NCBI GenBank assembly: GCA_004172865.1
Contig: SEBV01000008.1
Location: 1-64,000 of the forward strand
Direction: 5' to 3'
Source: Gammaproteobacteria bacterium
Lineage (GTDB): Bacteria > Pseudomonadota > Gammaproteobacteria > Pseudomonadales > Cellvibrionaceae
DNA length: 64,000 nt
Of the stretch, positions 49,263 to 60,400 are shown piece after piece (position 1 is the stretch's first letter; the number at the start of each line of letters is the position of its first letter). Made by a program: the position numbers and the translations under genes. Under the pieces are notes generated by a model. That model ran no database searches. It worked only from the letters and a program-made list of their open reading frames with translations, and was not told the DNA's origin.

Positions 49263-50729
49263 ATGTCTAGATTGCTGACATCTATTGGTGAGTCATTTTC
49301 GTTCTTGCGTCGCCGTAGCATTAAAATATTTTTAGCTGTGTTGATAATCGCTATTGTCATCTGGAGATTCTTTTTTCACCAAAATGCAGATGCTAATAAT
49401 TATTTAACTGCAACAGTGGAGCGTGGTGAAATCCAAAATCTCGTTACAGCTATGGGCGTTTTGCAACCTCGTGATTATGTAGATGTGGGTGCGCAGGTTT
49501 CCGGCCAAGTTAAAAAACTGACGGTTGTGGTTGGGCAACAAGTGAAGTCCGGAGAATTACTTGCCGAAATCGATGCTACGGTTTACCGCGCAAAAGTAGA
49601 TGGGATTCGTGCGCAATTATTAAATTTACAAGCCCAGCTTACTGATCGCCAAGCGCAATTGGTGCTTGCAAAAATTCGTGTTGATCGTCAGGAAAATTTA
49701 TTTAAAGACGATGCGACCACCAAAGAAGCATTGCAAACTGCAGAGGCAAGTTATCAATCTGCGGGTGCACAATTAAAAGCCCTGCAAGCGCAATTACAAC
49801 AAACTGAATCAAGTTTGCGCGCAGAAGAAGCCAACCTTGAATATGCACGCATTTACGCTCCTATCAGTGGAACTGTAGTTTCCATTACATCTCGTCAAGG
49901 TCAAACCTTGAACGCAAATCAGCAAGCGCCGACGATTATGCGTATTGCTGATCTCTCCACCATGACAGTTCAAACGCAAGTTTCTGAGGCTGACATTGGT
50001 AAATTACATTTAGGTATGCCAGTTTATTTCACGACTTTGGGCGGGCAGGATTATCGCTGGTATAGCAAGTTGGATCGGGTTGAACCAACGCCGCAAGTTA
50101 CCAATAATGTTGTTCTCTACAATGCTTTATTTGAAGTGCCTAACGATAATAAAAGTTTAATGACCAGCATGACTACGCAAGTATTTTTTATCTCTGCGCA
50201 AGCGCGCGACATTTTAATTATTCCTGCATCGGCTTTAAATTTTAAGCCGCGCAAACCTGGTGAAACTGCGGATAAAAAATCTGCCCCGCAAGATCGCAAA
50301 GCTGGTGGTGAGCAAGCAAGCGCAAAAGAAAATGAGAAAAGTGGAGCGCCAAATACCGAAGAAAATAAAGCGGTATCAGCATTTCAAAATAAAAAACCTG
50401 ACGCACAGCAAGCTGTGGAACAATCTACGCAAGGTGCTGACGGTGAACGCAAACGTCGCCCGCGCAGAGGGCCGCCCGCAGCTGGCGAAGAAGTAAAATC
50501 CAGACCTGCTACCGTGCAAGTGATCGATGAAAAAGGCAATTTGACTGAGCGAAATATTGTTGTGGGCGTGAGTAACCGCGTGCAAGTGCAAGTGTTGGAA
50601 GGTCTACAAGAAGGTGAAAAAGTGGTATCGGGTTTACGTCAGGTTGAAAAATCAACCGGGGCGCAAGGTGCAGGCGGCGCAGCGATTGGTGCTCCTCCAG
50701 GTGCTGGTGGCGCGCGTCAAATGCGCTAA
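49263..50729 (+). CDS. macA: MacA-type periplasmic adaptor with a charged low-complexity insert
   Basis: VDVGAQVSGQVKKLTVVVGQQVKSGELLAEID; ARIYAPISGTVVSITSRQGQTLNANQQAPTIMRIADLSTM; next to macB. Confidence 0.88.
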   Translation: MSRLLTSIGESFSFLRRRSIKIFLAVLIIAIVIWRFFFHQNADANNYLTATVERGEIQNLVTAMGVLQPRDYVDVGAQVSGQVKKLTVVVGQQVKSGELLAEIDATVYRAKVDGIRAQLLNLQAQLTDRQAQLVLAKIRVDRQENLFKDDATTKEALQTAEASYQSAGAQLKALQAQLQQTESSLRAEEANLEYARIYAPISGTVVSITSRQGQTLNANQQAPTIMRIADLSTMTVQTQVSEADIGKLHLGMPVYFTTLGGQDYRWYSKLDRVEPTPQVTNNVVLYNALFEVPNDNKSLMTSMTTQVFFISAQARDILIIPASALNFKPRKPGETADKKSAPQDRKAGGEQASAKENEKSGAPNTEENKAVSAFQNKKPDAQQAVEQSTQGADGERKRRPRRGPPAAGEEVKSRPATVQVIDEKGNLTERNIVVGVSNRVQVQVLEGLQEGEKVVSGLRQVEKSTGAQGAGGAAIGAPPGAGGARQMR

Positions 50730-50774
50730 TCCCGATTCAATTTTTGTTGCTCTTATTTGCATGTTGATTAACTT

Positions 50775-52709
50775 ATGACTGATAAAACCCCATTAATTAA
50801 ATTGGTCGGCGTTACCAAAAGTTTCCAGAATGGAGATTTGGAAACGCAGGTCTTGCACGGTATTGACGTAGAAATTTATCCCGGAGAATTTGTTGCCATC
50901 ATGGGGCAATCAGGTTCCGGTAAATCTACATTGATGAATATTTTGGGCTGTTTGGATAAACCCTCGCGCGGCGAATATTATTTTTCCGGGCGGAATGTTT
51001 CCAGTTTGGATGCCGATGAGCTTGCGCAATTGCGCCGTGAAGCGTTTGGATTTGTATTTCAAAGTTACAATTTATTAGCTGGCGCAACCGCCTGCGAAAA
51101 CGTAGAAATGCCCGCAACTTATTCGGGCATGTCACCACATGCCCGTCGTGAACGCGCCAGTGAACTATTAGGTTCGCTGGGTTTGTTTGCTCGCTTGAAT
51201 CATCGCCCCAATCAATTATCCGGTGGACAACAGCAGCGTGTTTCTATTGCACGCGCGCTTATGAATGGCGGCCAAATTATTTTGGCTGACGAACCCACCG
51301 GCGCATTGGATAGTAACAGCGGCAAAGATGTAATGAAGCTGCTCAAGAATTTATCCGAGCAGGGCCACACCATTATTTTAATTACGCACGATGCGCATGT
51401 TGCTGCCCATGCGCAACGCACTATCGAAATTAGCGACGGTTTAATCGTAGCTGATCCCGGCCCCAGCGAAGTTATTCATCCGCCGATTAATGAACACAGG
51501 TTGCACGGCGAGCCGAGTTTTTCTACAGAAATTCTCGAAGGAACAAAAACGGCTTTTCGCTCATTGCACAGTAATATTTTCCGTACCATTTTAACCTTGC
51601 TTGGAATTGTAATTGGTGTTGGCTCGGTAATTACCATGCTCGCTATTGGTGACGGTGCGAAAAAAGCGGTGGTGGATAGTATCAGTGCAATGGGTACCAA
51701 TTTATTGCTGGTGCGCCCCGGCGCGCTCGATCAACGTCGCGCATTTGATATTCAAACACTGGTTCCGGCCGATGTAGTGGCGATAAATAATTTACCCAAC
51801 GTCGCTGCGGCATTGCCTGAACTCACCGGTAATTACACGCTGCGCTACGGTAATGTGGATGTTACTACCGATGTAAATGCCACAGGATTTAAATATCCAC
51901 TCGTGCGCAAATGGGATATAGCGACGGGGACTTTTTTTACGCAGGATGATGAAGATACCTTTGCAACTATTGCAGTGCTCGGAAAAACCGTAGCGCGAAA
52001 ATTGTTTGCGCAGGATGACCCGCTAGGAAAATTTATTATCGTCAATAATGTTTTATTTCAAGTGATTGGCGTCATGGCTGAACGCGGTGCGGATGCTGGC
52101 GGGCAAGATCAGGATGACCGCATCATGGTTCCTTACACCACTGGCAGCTTGCGAATTTTTGGTCGCCGCTACTTACGTAATGTCACTATTTCTGTTGATG
52201 ACGAACAGCATATGGATGATGTGCAGGCGTCGGTAACTACGCTATTAACTGAGCGTCACGGCGTATTGGATTTTAACATTCGCAACATGGCGTCTTTAAT
52301 TGATACTTTATCCGCTACACAAAACACCATGACTATTTTGCTAGGTTCTATCGCGGCAATTTCGCTTTTGGTAGGCGGCATAGGTGTTATGAATATTATG
52401 CTAGTGAGCGTGACCGAACGCACGCGCGAAATTGGCGTGCGTATGGCGACGGGTGCGCGCACACGAAATATTATGCAACAATTTTTAATCGAAGCTTTAG
52501 TAGTGTCCGCACTGGGCGGTCTCATCGGCGTTATTCTAGGTTTGCTATGTGCTGCGATTGTCGGGCGTTTTGGTATGCCTATCGACTATTCGATTGCACC
52601 TGTGGTACTTGCATTTAGCTGTGCATTTTTAACCGGATTAATTTTCGGTTTCTTACCAGCGCGCAAAGCAGCGCGATTAAATCCCGTTACCGCGCTGGCG
52701 TCGGAGTAA
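50775..52709 (+). CDS. macB: MacB-type ABC transporter
   Basis: [53 protein letters not shown]-terminal MacB_PCD/FtsX domain. Confidence 0.95.
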   Translation: MTDKTPLIKLVGVTKSFQNGDLETQVLHGIDVEIYPGEFVAIMGQSGSGKSTLMNILGCLDKPSRGEYYFSGRNVSSLDADELAQLRREAFGFVFQSYNLLAGATACENVEMPATYSGMSPHARRERASELLGSLGLFARLNHRPNQLSGGQQQRVSIARALMNGGQIILADEPTGALDSNSGKDVMKLLKNLSEQGHTIILITHDAHVAAHAQRTIEISDGLIVADPGPSEVIHPPINEHRLHGEPSFSTEILEGTKTAFRSLHSNIFRTILTLLGIVIGVGSVITMLAIGDGAKKAVVDSISAMGTNLLLVRPGALDQRRAFDIQTLVPADVVAINNLPNVAAALPELTGNYTLRYGNVDVTTDVNATGFKYPLVRKWDIATGTFFTQDDEDTFATIAVLGKTVARKLFAQDDPLGKFIIVNNVLFQVIGVMAERGADAGGQDQDDRIMVPYTTGSLRIFGRRYLRNVTISVDDEQHMDDVQASVTTLLTERHGVLDFNIRNMASLIDTLSATQNTMTILLGSIAAISLLVGGIGVMNIMLVSVTERTREIGVRMATGARTRNIMQQFLIEALVVSALGGLIGVILGLLCAAIVGRFGMPIDYSIAPVVLAFSCAFLTGLIFGFLPARKAARLNPVTALASE

Positions 52710-52712
52710 GTC

Positions 52713-54107
52713 ATGAAATTTAAAAAATATTTATCGATTAGTGTAATAAGTCTTGCAGCCAGCACTTTAGTCGCCTGTTCATCTATGGATGAAATACCTA
52801 AAACCAATATTGAATATGCTCCGGTTTGGGAATATGCACCGCGCACTGAGGCTGCAATTGCGATAGAAAATGATTGGTGGAAAGCGTTTGAATCCACTCA
52901 ACTAACGCAACTAGTTGAGCTTGCGCAGAAAAAAAATCCTGACATTATTATTGCCAGCGAACATGTGCGACAAGCTGAGTTGCAAATGAAAATTGCCAAT
53001 GCGAGTTTGTTTCCATCGCTAGGTTTAAGTGCGTCCAGCGGCGAACGTCGCGCTAAAGTCGACGGTGGTGATTGGAGTAATTCTGGCTCAACCAGCGCTG
53101 GCTTGAGCGCTAATTACGAAATAGATTTGTGGGGCGGCGAAATGGCAAATCGCCATGCTGCTGGCTCTAGTTTCAGGGCAACCCAGTATGCAAATGAGGC
53201 ATCGCGTTTAAGTATCGCCGCGGGCGTGGCAACGGCCTGGTTCAATTATTTGGCGTTGCAAGAACGACTTGAAACGGCAAAGAAAAACGTTGAAATCGCC
53301 GAGCGTATCCAACGCATTGTGGATTCACTTTATCGCAATGGCGCGGCCAACGCGGCCGATGTTGCGGCACAAAGAACGAATTTATTATCGCAACAAAATG
53401 CGCTTTTACCTTTGCAATTACAGCTCGACCAAACACGTGCGGCTATTGCCTTATTGGAAGGGCAAATTCCGCAAGCTTATCAATTAGCTAACGAAAAAAT
53501 TCTTGATATAAAAATTCCCGACATCAAAGCAGGTGTGCCTGCCGATGTAATAACCCGACGCCCGGATGTTGCAAGTTCGGAAGCACAGCTACAAGCCTCA
53601 TCTGCAAATGTTTATGCAGCGCGCATAGCGTTGTTACCCAGCTTTTCGTTAAGCGGCAATATGGGTAAATCGGCGAGTGAATTATTTGCCTTAAATCCCG
53701 CTACACAAAGTGCAGGTTGGAGTCTGGGTATTGCGCAAACTATTTTTGCGGGTGGTCGTTATGTTAATCAAATTAAAATCAGCGAATCGCGCCGTGTCGA
53801 ATTGGTCGAACAATATCGCAAAGTCATTTTGACGGCATTGCAGGAAGTTGATGATGCACTCAACCGCGTTAATATTACCCGGCAGCAGGAAGTTAATCAG
53901 CAAAATATCGTAGAGCAATCTGCGCGAAGTTTGCGTTTAAACGAAACACGCTACCGCGAAGGAGAAATTGATTTGCAATCTTTGCTGGATTCACAACGCA
54001 GTTTATTCCAGTCGCAAGACTCACTTGTGCAGCAGCGTCTCGCGCGTTTAAAAGCCAGTGTAGATTTATATAAAGCTCTAGGTGGTGGTTGGCAAAATCC
54101 GCAGTAA
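52713..54107 (+). CDS. NodT/TolC-family outer-membrane lipoprotein
   Basis: Lipobox LVACSS; ADVAAQRTNLLSQQNALLPLQLQLDQTRAAIALLEG; ITRRPDVASSEAQLQASSANVYAARIALLPSFSLSG. Confidence 0.93.
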   Translation: MKFKKYLSISVISLAASTLVACSSMDEIPKTNIEYAPVWEYAPRTEAAIAIENDWWKAFESTQLTQLVELAQKKNPDIIIASEHVRQAELQMKIANASLFPSLGLSASSGERRAKVDGGDWSNSGSTSAGLSANYEIDLWGGEMANRHAAGSSFRATQYANEASRLSIAAGVATAWFNYLALQERLETAKKNVEIAERIQRIVDSLYRNGAANAADVAAQRTNLLSQQNALLPLQLQLDQTRAAIALLEGQIPQAYQLANEKILDIKIPDIKAGVPADVITRRPDVASSEAQLQASSANVYAARIALLPSFSLSGNMGKSASELFALNPATQSAGWSLGIAQTIFAGGRYVNQIKISESRRVELVEQYRKVILTALQEVDDALNRVNITRQQEVNQQNIVEQSARSLRLNETRYREGEIDLQSLLDSQRSLFQSQDSLVQQRLARLKASVDLYKALGGGWQNPQ

Positions 54108-54133
54108 AGGCTAAAAGCCCTTTCATAAGATCT

Positions 54134-54171
54134 AAAAAAAACCGGATGTAAAAATTACATTCGGCTTTTTT
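54134..54171. terminator. AACCGGATGTAA...TTACATTCGGCTTTTTT imperfect stem-loop
   Basis: Near-perfect inverted repeat plus T tract after the tolC-like gene. Confidence 0.75.
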
Positions 54172-54360
54172 ATGCGAACTCAAATAACGATTCTAAATGG
54201 TGCAGCTAAAGGAGCAATGCACCGTACAAATACGTATTGTGGCGCTTGCATAAACGATTTTATTGGTTTTATACGGTTTTTGAGCTGGCACTTTTTATGC
54301 TTCATCTAATATGTGTTTACGTTAAAAGGAGTATTGTTATCGTATTAAAATAGCTAACTT

Positions 54361-54532
54361 AAAAACAAGCTACTTGTTTTTTCTCGCCAATTGTTGGCGA
54401 TTGTTATTAACAACTTTAGGATGCGGTGTGCTGTTTTGGCGATGGTCGCCATCGTTAAATGGAGTTACACGTTAAGGATGCTTTCAGGGAAACTGTATGG
54501 AATAAAAAAGCCTGCATGAAGCAGGCTTTTTT
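54361..54532 (+). ncRNA. candidate hairpin-rich small RNA or regulatory region
   Basis: Perfect repeats AAAAACAAG/CTTGTTTTT, TCGCCAA/TTGGCGA, TGGCGA/TCGCCA, then the terminator at 54504-54532; no CDS. Confidence 0.3.
54504..54532. terminator. AAAAAAGCCTGC-atgaa-GCAGGCTTTTTT
   Basis: Perfect inverted repeat downstream of ETF-QO. Confidence 0.85.
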
Positions 54533-54555
54533 ATTGTCAGAAAAATAATTGAAAA

Positions 54556-56193
54556 TCACATCGCCGAATAATTCGGCCCGCCACCACCTTCCGGTGTTAC
54601 CCACTGAATATTTTGAGTGGGATCTTTAATGTCACAAGTTTTACAGTGCACGCAATTTTGCGAATTGATCTGGAATTTTTTCTCGCCGTTCGCCGCTTCA
54701 ATAATCTCGTAAACACCCGCCGGACAATAACGTTGCGCGGGCTCATCAAATTTCGGAAGGTTGATTGCCAAAGGAACTGACGGATCTTTTAATTGCAAAT
54801 GACAAGGTTGATTTTCAACATGATTTGTATTGGATAAGTAGACCGATGATAATTTATCAAAGCTCAGTTTATTATCGGGTTTAGGATAATTAATTTTTTT
54901 ACATTCACTCGCCAATTGTAATTGGCTGTGATCGGCTTTTTTATTGTGTAAAGTCCACGGCAGTTTCCCCCGCAATGTCATATCAATAAATGAATATGCG
55001 CTACCTAAAATCGCCCCGAATTTCTGCTGCGCCGGGCCTACATTGCGTTGTTCATAAAGCTCTTCATAAGCCCATGATTTTTTGTATTCAGTTTCATATT
55101 CGCTTAATGAATCATTGCTGCGGCCTGCAGAAAGTGCTTTAACGATCACCTCTGCACCAATGATTCCACTTTTCATTGCGGTATGGCTGCCTTTAATTTT
55201 AGTAAAATTTAACGTGCCTGCGTCGTCGCCCAACAATAAGCCGCCACTAAAAAACATTTGTGGCAGCGATTGAATGCCGCCTTTAACTATTGCGCGCGCA
55301 CCGTAGGCAATACGCTCGCCGCCGCTTAAATATTTTGCAATGGCGGGGTGATGTTTGAACCGCTGGAATTCATCAAACGGGCTGAGATGGGTATTGCTAT
55401 AGCAGAGGTCAGTAATTAACCCCACGCTAATTTGTGAATCATTCATGTGATATAAAAATCCACCGCCACTGGTATTGGTTTCACTCAAGGGCCAACCCAG
55501 TGAATGCATCACCAAGCCTTCATTGTGCTGATCGGCGGGCACACGCCAAATTTCCTTAATACCAATCGAATAATGCTGCGGGTCTTTGCCTTCATTTAAA
55601 TTGAAGTGTGCGATTAAACTTTTACCAAGATGTCCGCGAGCACCTTCGCAAAATAATGTGTATTTGCCATGCAGTTCTATTCCTTCCACAAATTCAGGTT
55701 TTTCACTGCCATCTGCAGCGCGGCCCATATCGCCCGTAATTACACCGCCAACGCTGCCATCATCACGAAACAGCACTTGTTCTGCAGCAAATCCTGGGAA
55801 TATATCCACGCCTAAATTGGTTGCCTGTTCGGCAAGCCATTGGCACAGCTTGCCGAGGCTAATGATGAAATTGCCATGGTTATGTACGGTGTGTGGCAAT
55901 AGGGCATTGGGGATTTGAATGGATTTTTCTGCGGAGGTAAAAAAACGCCAATCTTCATTGGTGACTGCTGTGTCTAAAGGAGCGCCCTGAGACTTCCAAT
56001 CGGGAAATAATTCGTTTAATGCGCGCGGTTCAAATACCGCGCCAGACATAATATGCGCGCCAACTTCAGCGCCTTTTTCGAGTAGGCACACGCTGACATT
56101 GGCATCAAGTTGGCGTAAGCGACAGGCGGCAGCTAAACCTGCTGGGCCAGCACCAATAATAACGACGTCATAATGCATTTGTTCGCGAGCCAT
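54556..56193 (-). CDS. electron transfer flavoprotein-ubiquinone oxidoreductase
   Basis: VVIIGAGPAGLAAACRLRQ; GAHIMSGAVFEPRAL; NCVHCKTCDIKDPTQNIQWVTPEGGGGPNY. Confidence 0.96.
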   Translation of the reverse strand: MAREQMHYDVVIIGAGPAGLAAACRLRQLDANVSVCLLEKGAEVGAHIMSGAVFEPRALNELFPDWKSQGAPLDTAVTNEDWRFFTSAEKSIQIPNALLPHTVHNHGNFIISLGKLCQWLAEQATNLGVDIFPGFAAEQVLFRDDGSVGGVITGDMGRAADGSEKPEFVEGIELHGKYTLFCEGARGHLGKSLIAHFNLNEGKDPQHYSIGIKEIWRVPADQHNEGLVMHSLGWPLSETNTSGGGFLYHMNDSQISVGLITDLCYSNTHLSPFDEFQRFKHHPAIAKYLSGGERIAYGARAIVKGGIQSLPQMFFSGGLLLGDDAGTLNFTKIKGSHTAMKSGIIGAEVIVKALSAGRSNDSLSEYETEYKKSWAYEELYEQRNVGPAQQKFGAILGSAYSFIDMTLRGKLPWTLHNKKADHSQLQLASECKKINYPKPDNKLSFDKLSSVYLSNTNHVENQPCHLQLKDPSVPLAINLPKFDEPAQRYCPAGVYEIIEAANGEKKFQINSQNCVHCKTCDIKDPTQNIQWVTPEGGGGPNYSAM

Positions 56194-56361
56194 AGGAATT
56201 CCTATTGTTAAGAAGGGTCAACAATTTACGGCGGCATTATAGAGGAAAAAAAAGTGTTTCTGCTGGATCGAGACTTATGAATATTTGTTGATGTAGTACT
56301 GAGAAAGAAATTGGCTTGCGGGGATTTAAACGATTTATCTTTATACTTTATTGAGGCAAAT

Positions 56362-56389
56362 AAAAAGGCCGCTCACTGACGGCCTTTTT
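56362..56389. terminator. AAAAAGGCCG-ctcactga-CGGCCTTTTT
   Basis: Inverted repeat plus T tract. Confidence 0.8.
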
Positions 56390-56414
56390 TAACTCGAAAA
56401 CGAGTCAGCTGTTA

Positions 56415-56675
56415 TTACTGAGCAGCAGCAGATGACGCGGCTTCTGCAGCAGCAGACGTAGCAGCATCGGCAGCAGAAGTAGCAGCTGCAGCAGCAGATG
56501 TAGCGGTATCAGCAGCAGCTTCAGCAGTTTGAGCAGCAGATTCTGCGGCTGCAGCTGGAGCTTCAGCAACTGGTGCTGGAGCAGGAGCTTCAACTGGTGC
56601 AGCTTCTTTTTTAGCGCAACCAGCCAATAGGCCAGCAGCAAGGATAAATGATGCAACGATTTGAATAGTTTTCAT
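56415..56675 (-). CDS. Ala-rich low-complexity lipoprotein
   Basis: MKTIQIVASFILAAGLLAGCAKKEAAPVEAP lipobox, then A/S/T/E/D repeats. Confidence 0.75.
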   Translation of the reverse strand: MKTIQIVASFILAAGLLAGCAKKEAAPVEAPAPAPVAEAPAAAAESAAQTAEAAADTATSAAAAATSAADAATSAAAEAASSAAAQ

Positions 56676-56891
56676 GGTGTGCTCCGTCAGTATGGGGACA
56701 ATGTTTGAAATTAACGGACTAATTTTTTCGACTTCTAGGATAAGAACTAGGCCCGTGAAAAAGAGTGTATATTTTTGCAAACAATATGAACAGGGGTTAG
56801 CTATAAGTAGTTGCTCATTTTCGCTAGAATAGCCCCAATTTGGCGCTATTTTGGCAGACAGAGATTCATTTTTGAACAGATTGGAGTGGTT

Positions 56892-57092
56892 ATGACAGAA
56901 GAACAATTTGAAATGTGGTCGCTTTATATCTGTGTGGGCGGGCTAATTGGTTTTATGATTTTCATTGTATGGGATTTGGCGAAAAAATCTAAAGCGGGAA
57001 AATTTGGAACATTTATTCTATTTCTAGCGCTTGGCTTGGGCTTATTGGGTTTTATCATCAAAACAGTGTTGGTTTCTACGCTTGAGAACTAA
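56892..57092 (+). CDS. DUF2788-type small membrane protein
   Basis: MTEEQFEMWSLYICVGGLIGFMIFIVWDLAKKSKAGKFGTFILFLALGLGLLGFIIK. Confidence 0.8.
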   Translation: MTEEQFEMWSLYICVGGLIGFMIFIVWDLAKKSKAGKFGTFILFLALGLGLLGFIIKTVLVSTLEN

Positions 57093-57427
57093 TCAAGCAT
57101 ATATCTACGAGTCACCCTTAGTTGACTCTAGATGCTTTTCTTCTAAAGTTAGAGTGGTTGTTAACTTTACATATTGAGTACTCAACTGATAGTTAACCAA
57201 AAGAAAAGTTTACGAGTGTAAATCAGGATGTTTAGCCGGTAGTGCGCTGTTAGACTCAGCCCGCAATTTGGGTGCAACTATTGAGTTATCCGTTGTCCGA
57301 GATATTAATCGGGCGCTCACGTCAAAAAATAATGCTTATCCATTAATTCAAAATATGCCGGCGCTCCCAGTCCTGAACATATTGCATCTCCCATTTATCC
57401 AAAATTTTTTCTGTAGAAGGAATCAGT

Positions 57428-60400
57428 ATGCGCATTTCTTTACGTTGGCCAAATTTACTTATTTGTGGCCTATTTATAACACTGGTTGGATGCGGCAAAC
57501 CCGCCACTGATAATGCAGCCGCACCAGTAGGTGATACAGAAAAAAGCCGAGCGCTTTTTAGTTCTGATATTAAGGATGCAAAAGTTTTGGTTTTCTCCAA
57601 AACCAAAGGTTGGCGTCATGACTCTATTCCCGCAGGAATAGCGGCACTTCAAAAAATGGCGACAGATAATGCGTTCACGGTAGTCGCCACCGAAGACGCA
57701 GAAGTATTTACCGATACGCAGTTAAGCAGTTTCAACGCAATCGTATTTTTAAATACCACACTCGACGTGCTGGATGATAATCAGCAAGTTGCTATGGAGC
57801 GTTTTATTCAATCTGGCGGCGGCTTTGTCGGTATTCATGCTGCAGCAGATACTGAATGGGAAGGTAATTGGATATGGTACCGTCGTTTGGTGGGTGCCGT
57901 TTTTAAAAGCCATCCCAGTGAGCCCAGCAATGTGCAAATCGCGCGTGTAGATGTGAAGGATGCAAATCATCTTTCAACCGAAAAGTTACCAGCGTCTTTT
58001 GAAATTGCAGATGAGTGGTATGACTACCGCGACTTTTATGAATTCAATAAAGTTTTATTAACAGTTGATGAAAAAACCTATCGTGGCGGTAAACACGGTG
58101 ATTATCACCCGATCACCTGGTATCACGATTTTGATGGTGGCCGTTCTTTCTACACCGGTCTTGGTCACACTGCAGAAACATTTTCTCGCCCTGAATTTAT
58201 TTCGTTACTTTTAGGCGGTTTGAAATACGCTGTTGGTGGAAAACCAAAACTTGATTACACCAAAGCGGCACCTGAGCCAAATCGTTTTATTAAAAAGACG
58301 ATTGTCGATCATTTAAATGAACCTGTTAATTTAAGTTTTTTTGCAAATGGTGATGCATTAATTGCGCAGCGCGGCGGTAATATTTTGGTGGTTGATTATA
58401 AAACTGGCGAAGCTCGCGATGGCGGAAAAATTGAAGTTGATCCACACGGTTCAATTGAGTTTGGTTTGTTAGGTTTTGCAGTTGATCCGAATTTTGATAA
58501 AAATCAAAATATCTATGCCGCCTACAATGCTGCAAAAGCAGATGGAAGTTCGGTTGAACGTCTTTCCCGTTTCAAATGGAAAGACGGAAAGTTGGATAAC
58601 AGCTCTGAGCAAATTTTTTGGGAATACCACATCGATCAAAACTGCTGCCACACCGGCGGTGATTTGCAATTTGGTAACAACGGCGAGTTATTTGTATCTA
58701 CAGGTGATAACTCCAATCCATTTACCGAAGAAGGTTATGGCCCGATAGATTTGCGCGATGACGCCGCAAAAAGCGATGCATTGCGCGGCGCAGGAAATAC
58801 TCAGGATCTCCGTGGAAAAGTTCTGCGTATTCTTCCTAAAGAAGCTGGCGGTTATGATATTCCTAAAGGCAATTTATTCAGTGATCCTAAAGATGGTCGT
58901 CCTGAAATTTACGTAATGGGTACCCGTAACGCTTATAAAATTACTTACGATAAGGTTACTTCTACTTTGTTTTATGGCGATATCGGCCCTGATGCAGGAG
59001 AAGATTCTGCAATAAAAGGAACCCGTGGATACGATGAAGTAAATCGTGTAACTAAGGCGGGTAATTTTGGTTGGCCATTATTTGTTGGTAACAATTACGC
59101 TTATAAAGATTTCAATTATGCGACGGGAAAATCAGAAAAATATTTTGACCCTTTAGCGCCTGCTAATAATTCTCCACGTAATACTGGTTTGAAAATTTTA
59201 CCGCCCGCACAACGCCCGTTGCTATGGTATCCCTACGGTGCTTCGGATCAATTTCCTGAATTAGGAAAAGGTGGCCGAATGGCATTGGTAGCTGATGTTT
59301 ATCACGATAATGATTATCCTGCGAATGAACATCGTTTACCGGCTTACTACAACAACAAATTATTTATTCTCGATTTCATGCGCAATTGGGTTAAAGCCGT
59401 GAGCTTTGATGAATTTGGTCGCATTGTTAAAATTGAGCCTTTTGCACCTAATGTTGAATACACATCTCCGATTGATTCGCGTTTTGCTCCCGATGGAACT
59501 TTATATGTTCTTGAATATGGTAAGGCGTGGTTTAAAGGTAACCCTGAAGCAAGTTTGAGTCGTATCGAATATGCGGGAGCAGGAAATCGTCCGCCGCTTG
59601 CCAAAATTGTTTTCGATAAATCACAAGGCGCAGCACCTTATAAAGCAATTGCGGATGCGAAAGAGTCGATTGACTTGGATGGTGATAAGTTAACTTACGC
59701 ATGGTCTTTGAAAACGCCTGATGGAAAAATTTTCCCGCTCGGCGCCAATCAGCAACAAGAAGTTGCTATCAATGATGCTGGCGAATATATTTTGAAACTT
59801 GATATTAAAGATCCTGCCGGCGCATCAGCAAGCACAGAATCAAAAATTCAAGTTGGTAATGAGCCTGCTGTGATTGATGTGAAGCTCGACGGTAATCAAT
59901 CCTTTTATTGGCCGAATACGTCAAGCGTTAAATATGCTATCACTGTTAATGATAAAGAAGATGGTGCAATTGAAGGCGAACAACCAAATCTTAATGTTGA
60001 TTTTGCTGCGGTAGAAGATGCGACTGCACCAGCCGAAGGCCACCAACAAGCAGACGTTGCAACTGTTGCTAAAAGTATTATGGAAGCCAACGGCTGTAAG
60101 GCTTGTCATAGTTACGATGTAAAAGTTGTTGGTCCCGCATTTAATGATGTGGCTGCACGTTATAAAAATGACAAAAATGCTGTGAATTATCTTGTGAACA
60201 AAATTAAGAAAGGCGGCAACGGTGTTTGGGGTGAAGTTAATATGCCATCCTTTGCAACCTTAAGTGATGAAGATAGAACTGCATTGGCGACTTACGTTTT
60301 ATCACTTGCTGATGTAAAAAAATCTTTACCTTTACAGGGCAATTTAAAATTTTCGGCAAGCACACAAGACCAACAAGCATTTGACGCTAATAGTGAACCT

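Noticed and set aside
56405-56656. 83-aa Leu-rich minus-strand ORF
   Set aside because: Alternative frame of the Ala-rich lipoprotein repeat; composition is an artefact of GCAGCAG repeats
57268-57510. 80-aa plus-strand ORF upstream of the ThuA fusion
   Set aside because: Overlaps the true start and signal peptide of the 57428 gene and lacks an RBS; kept only as a possible remnant in findings
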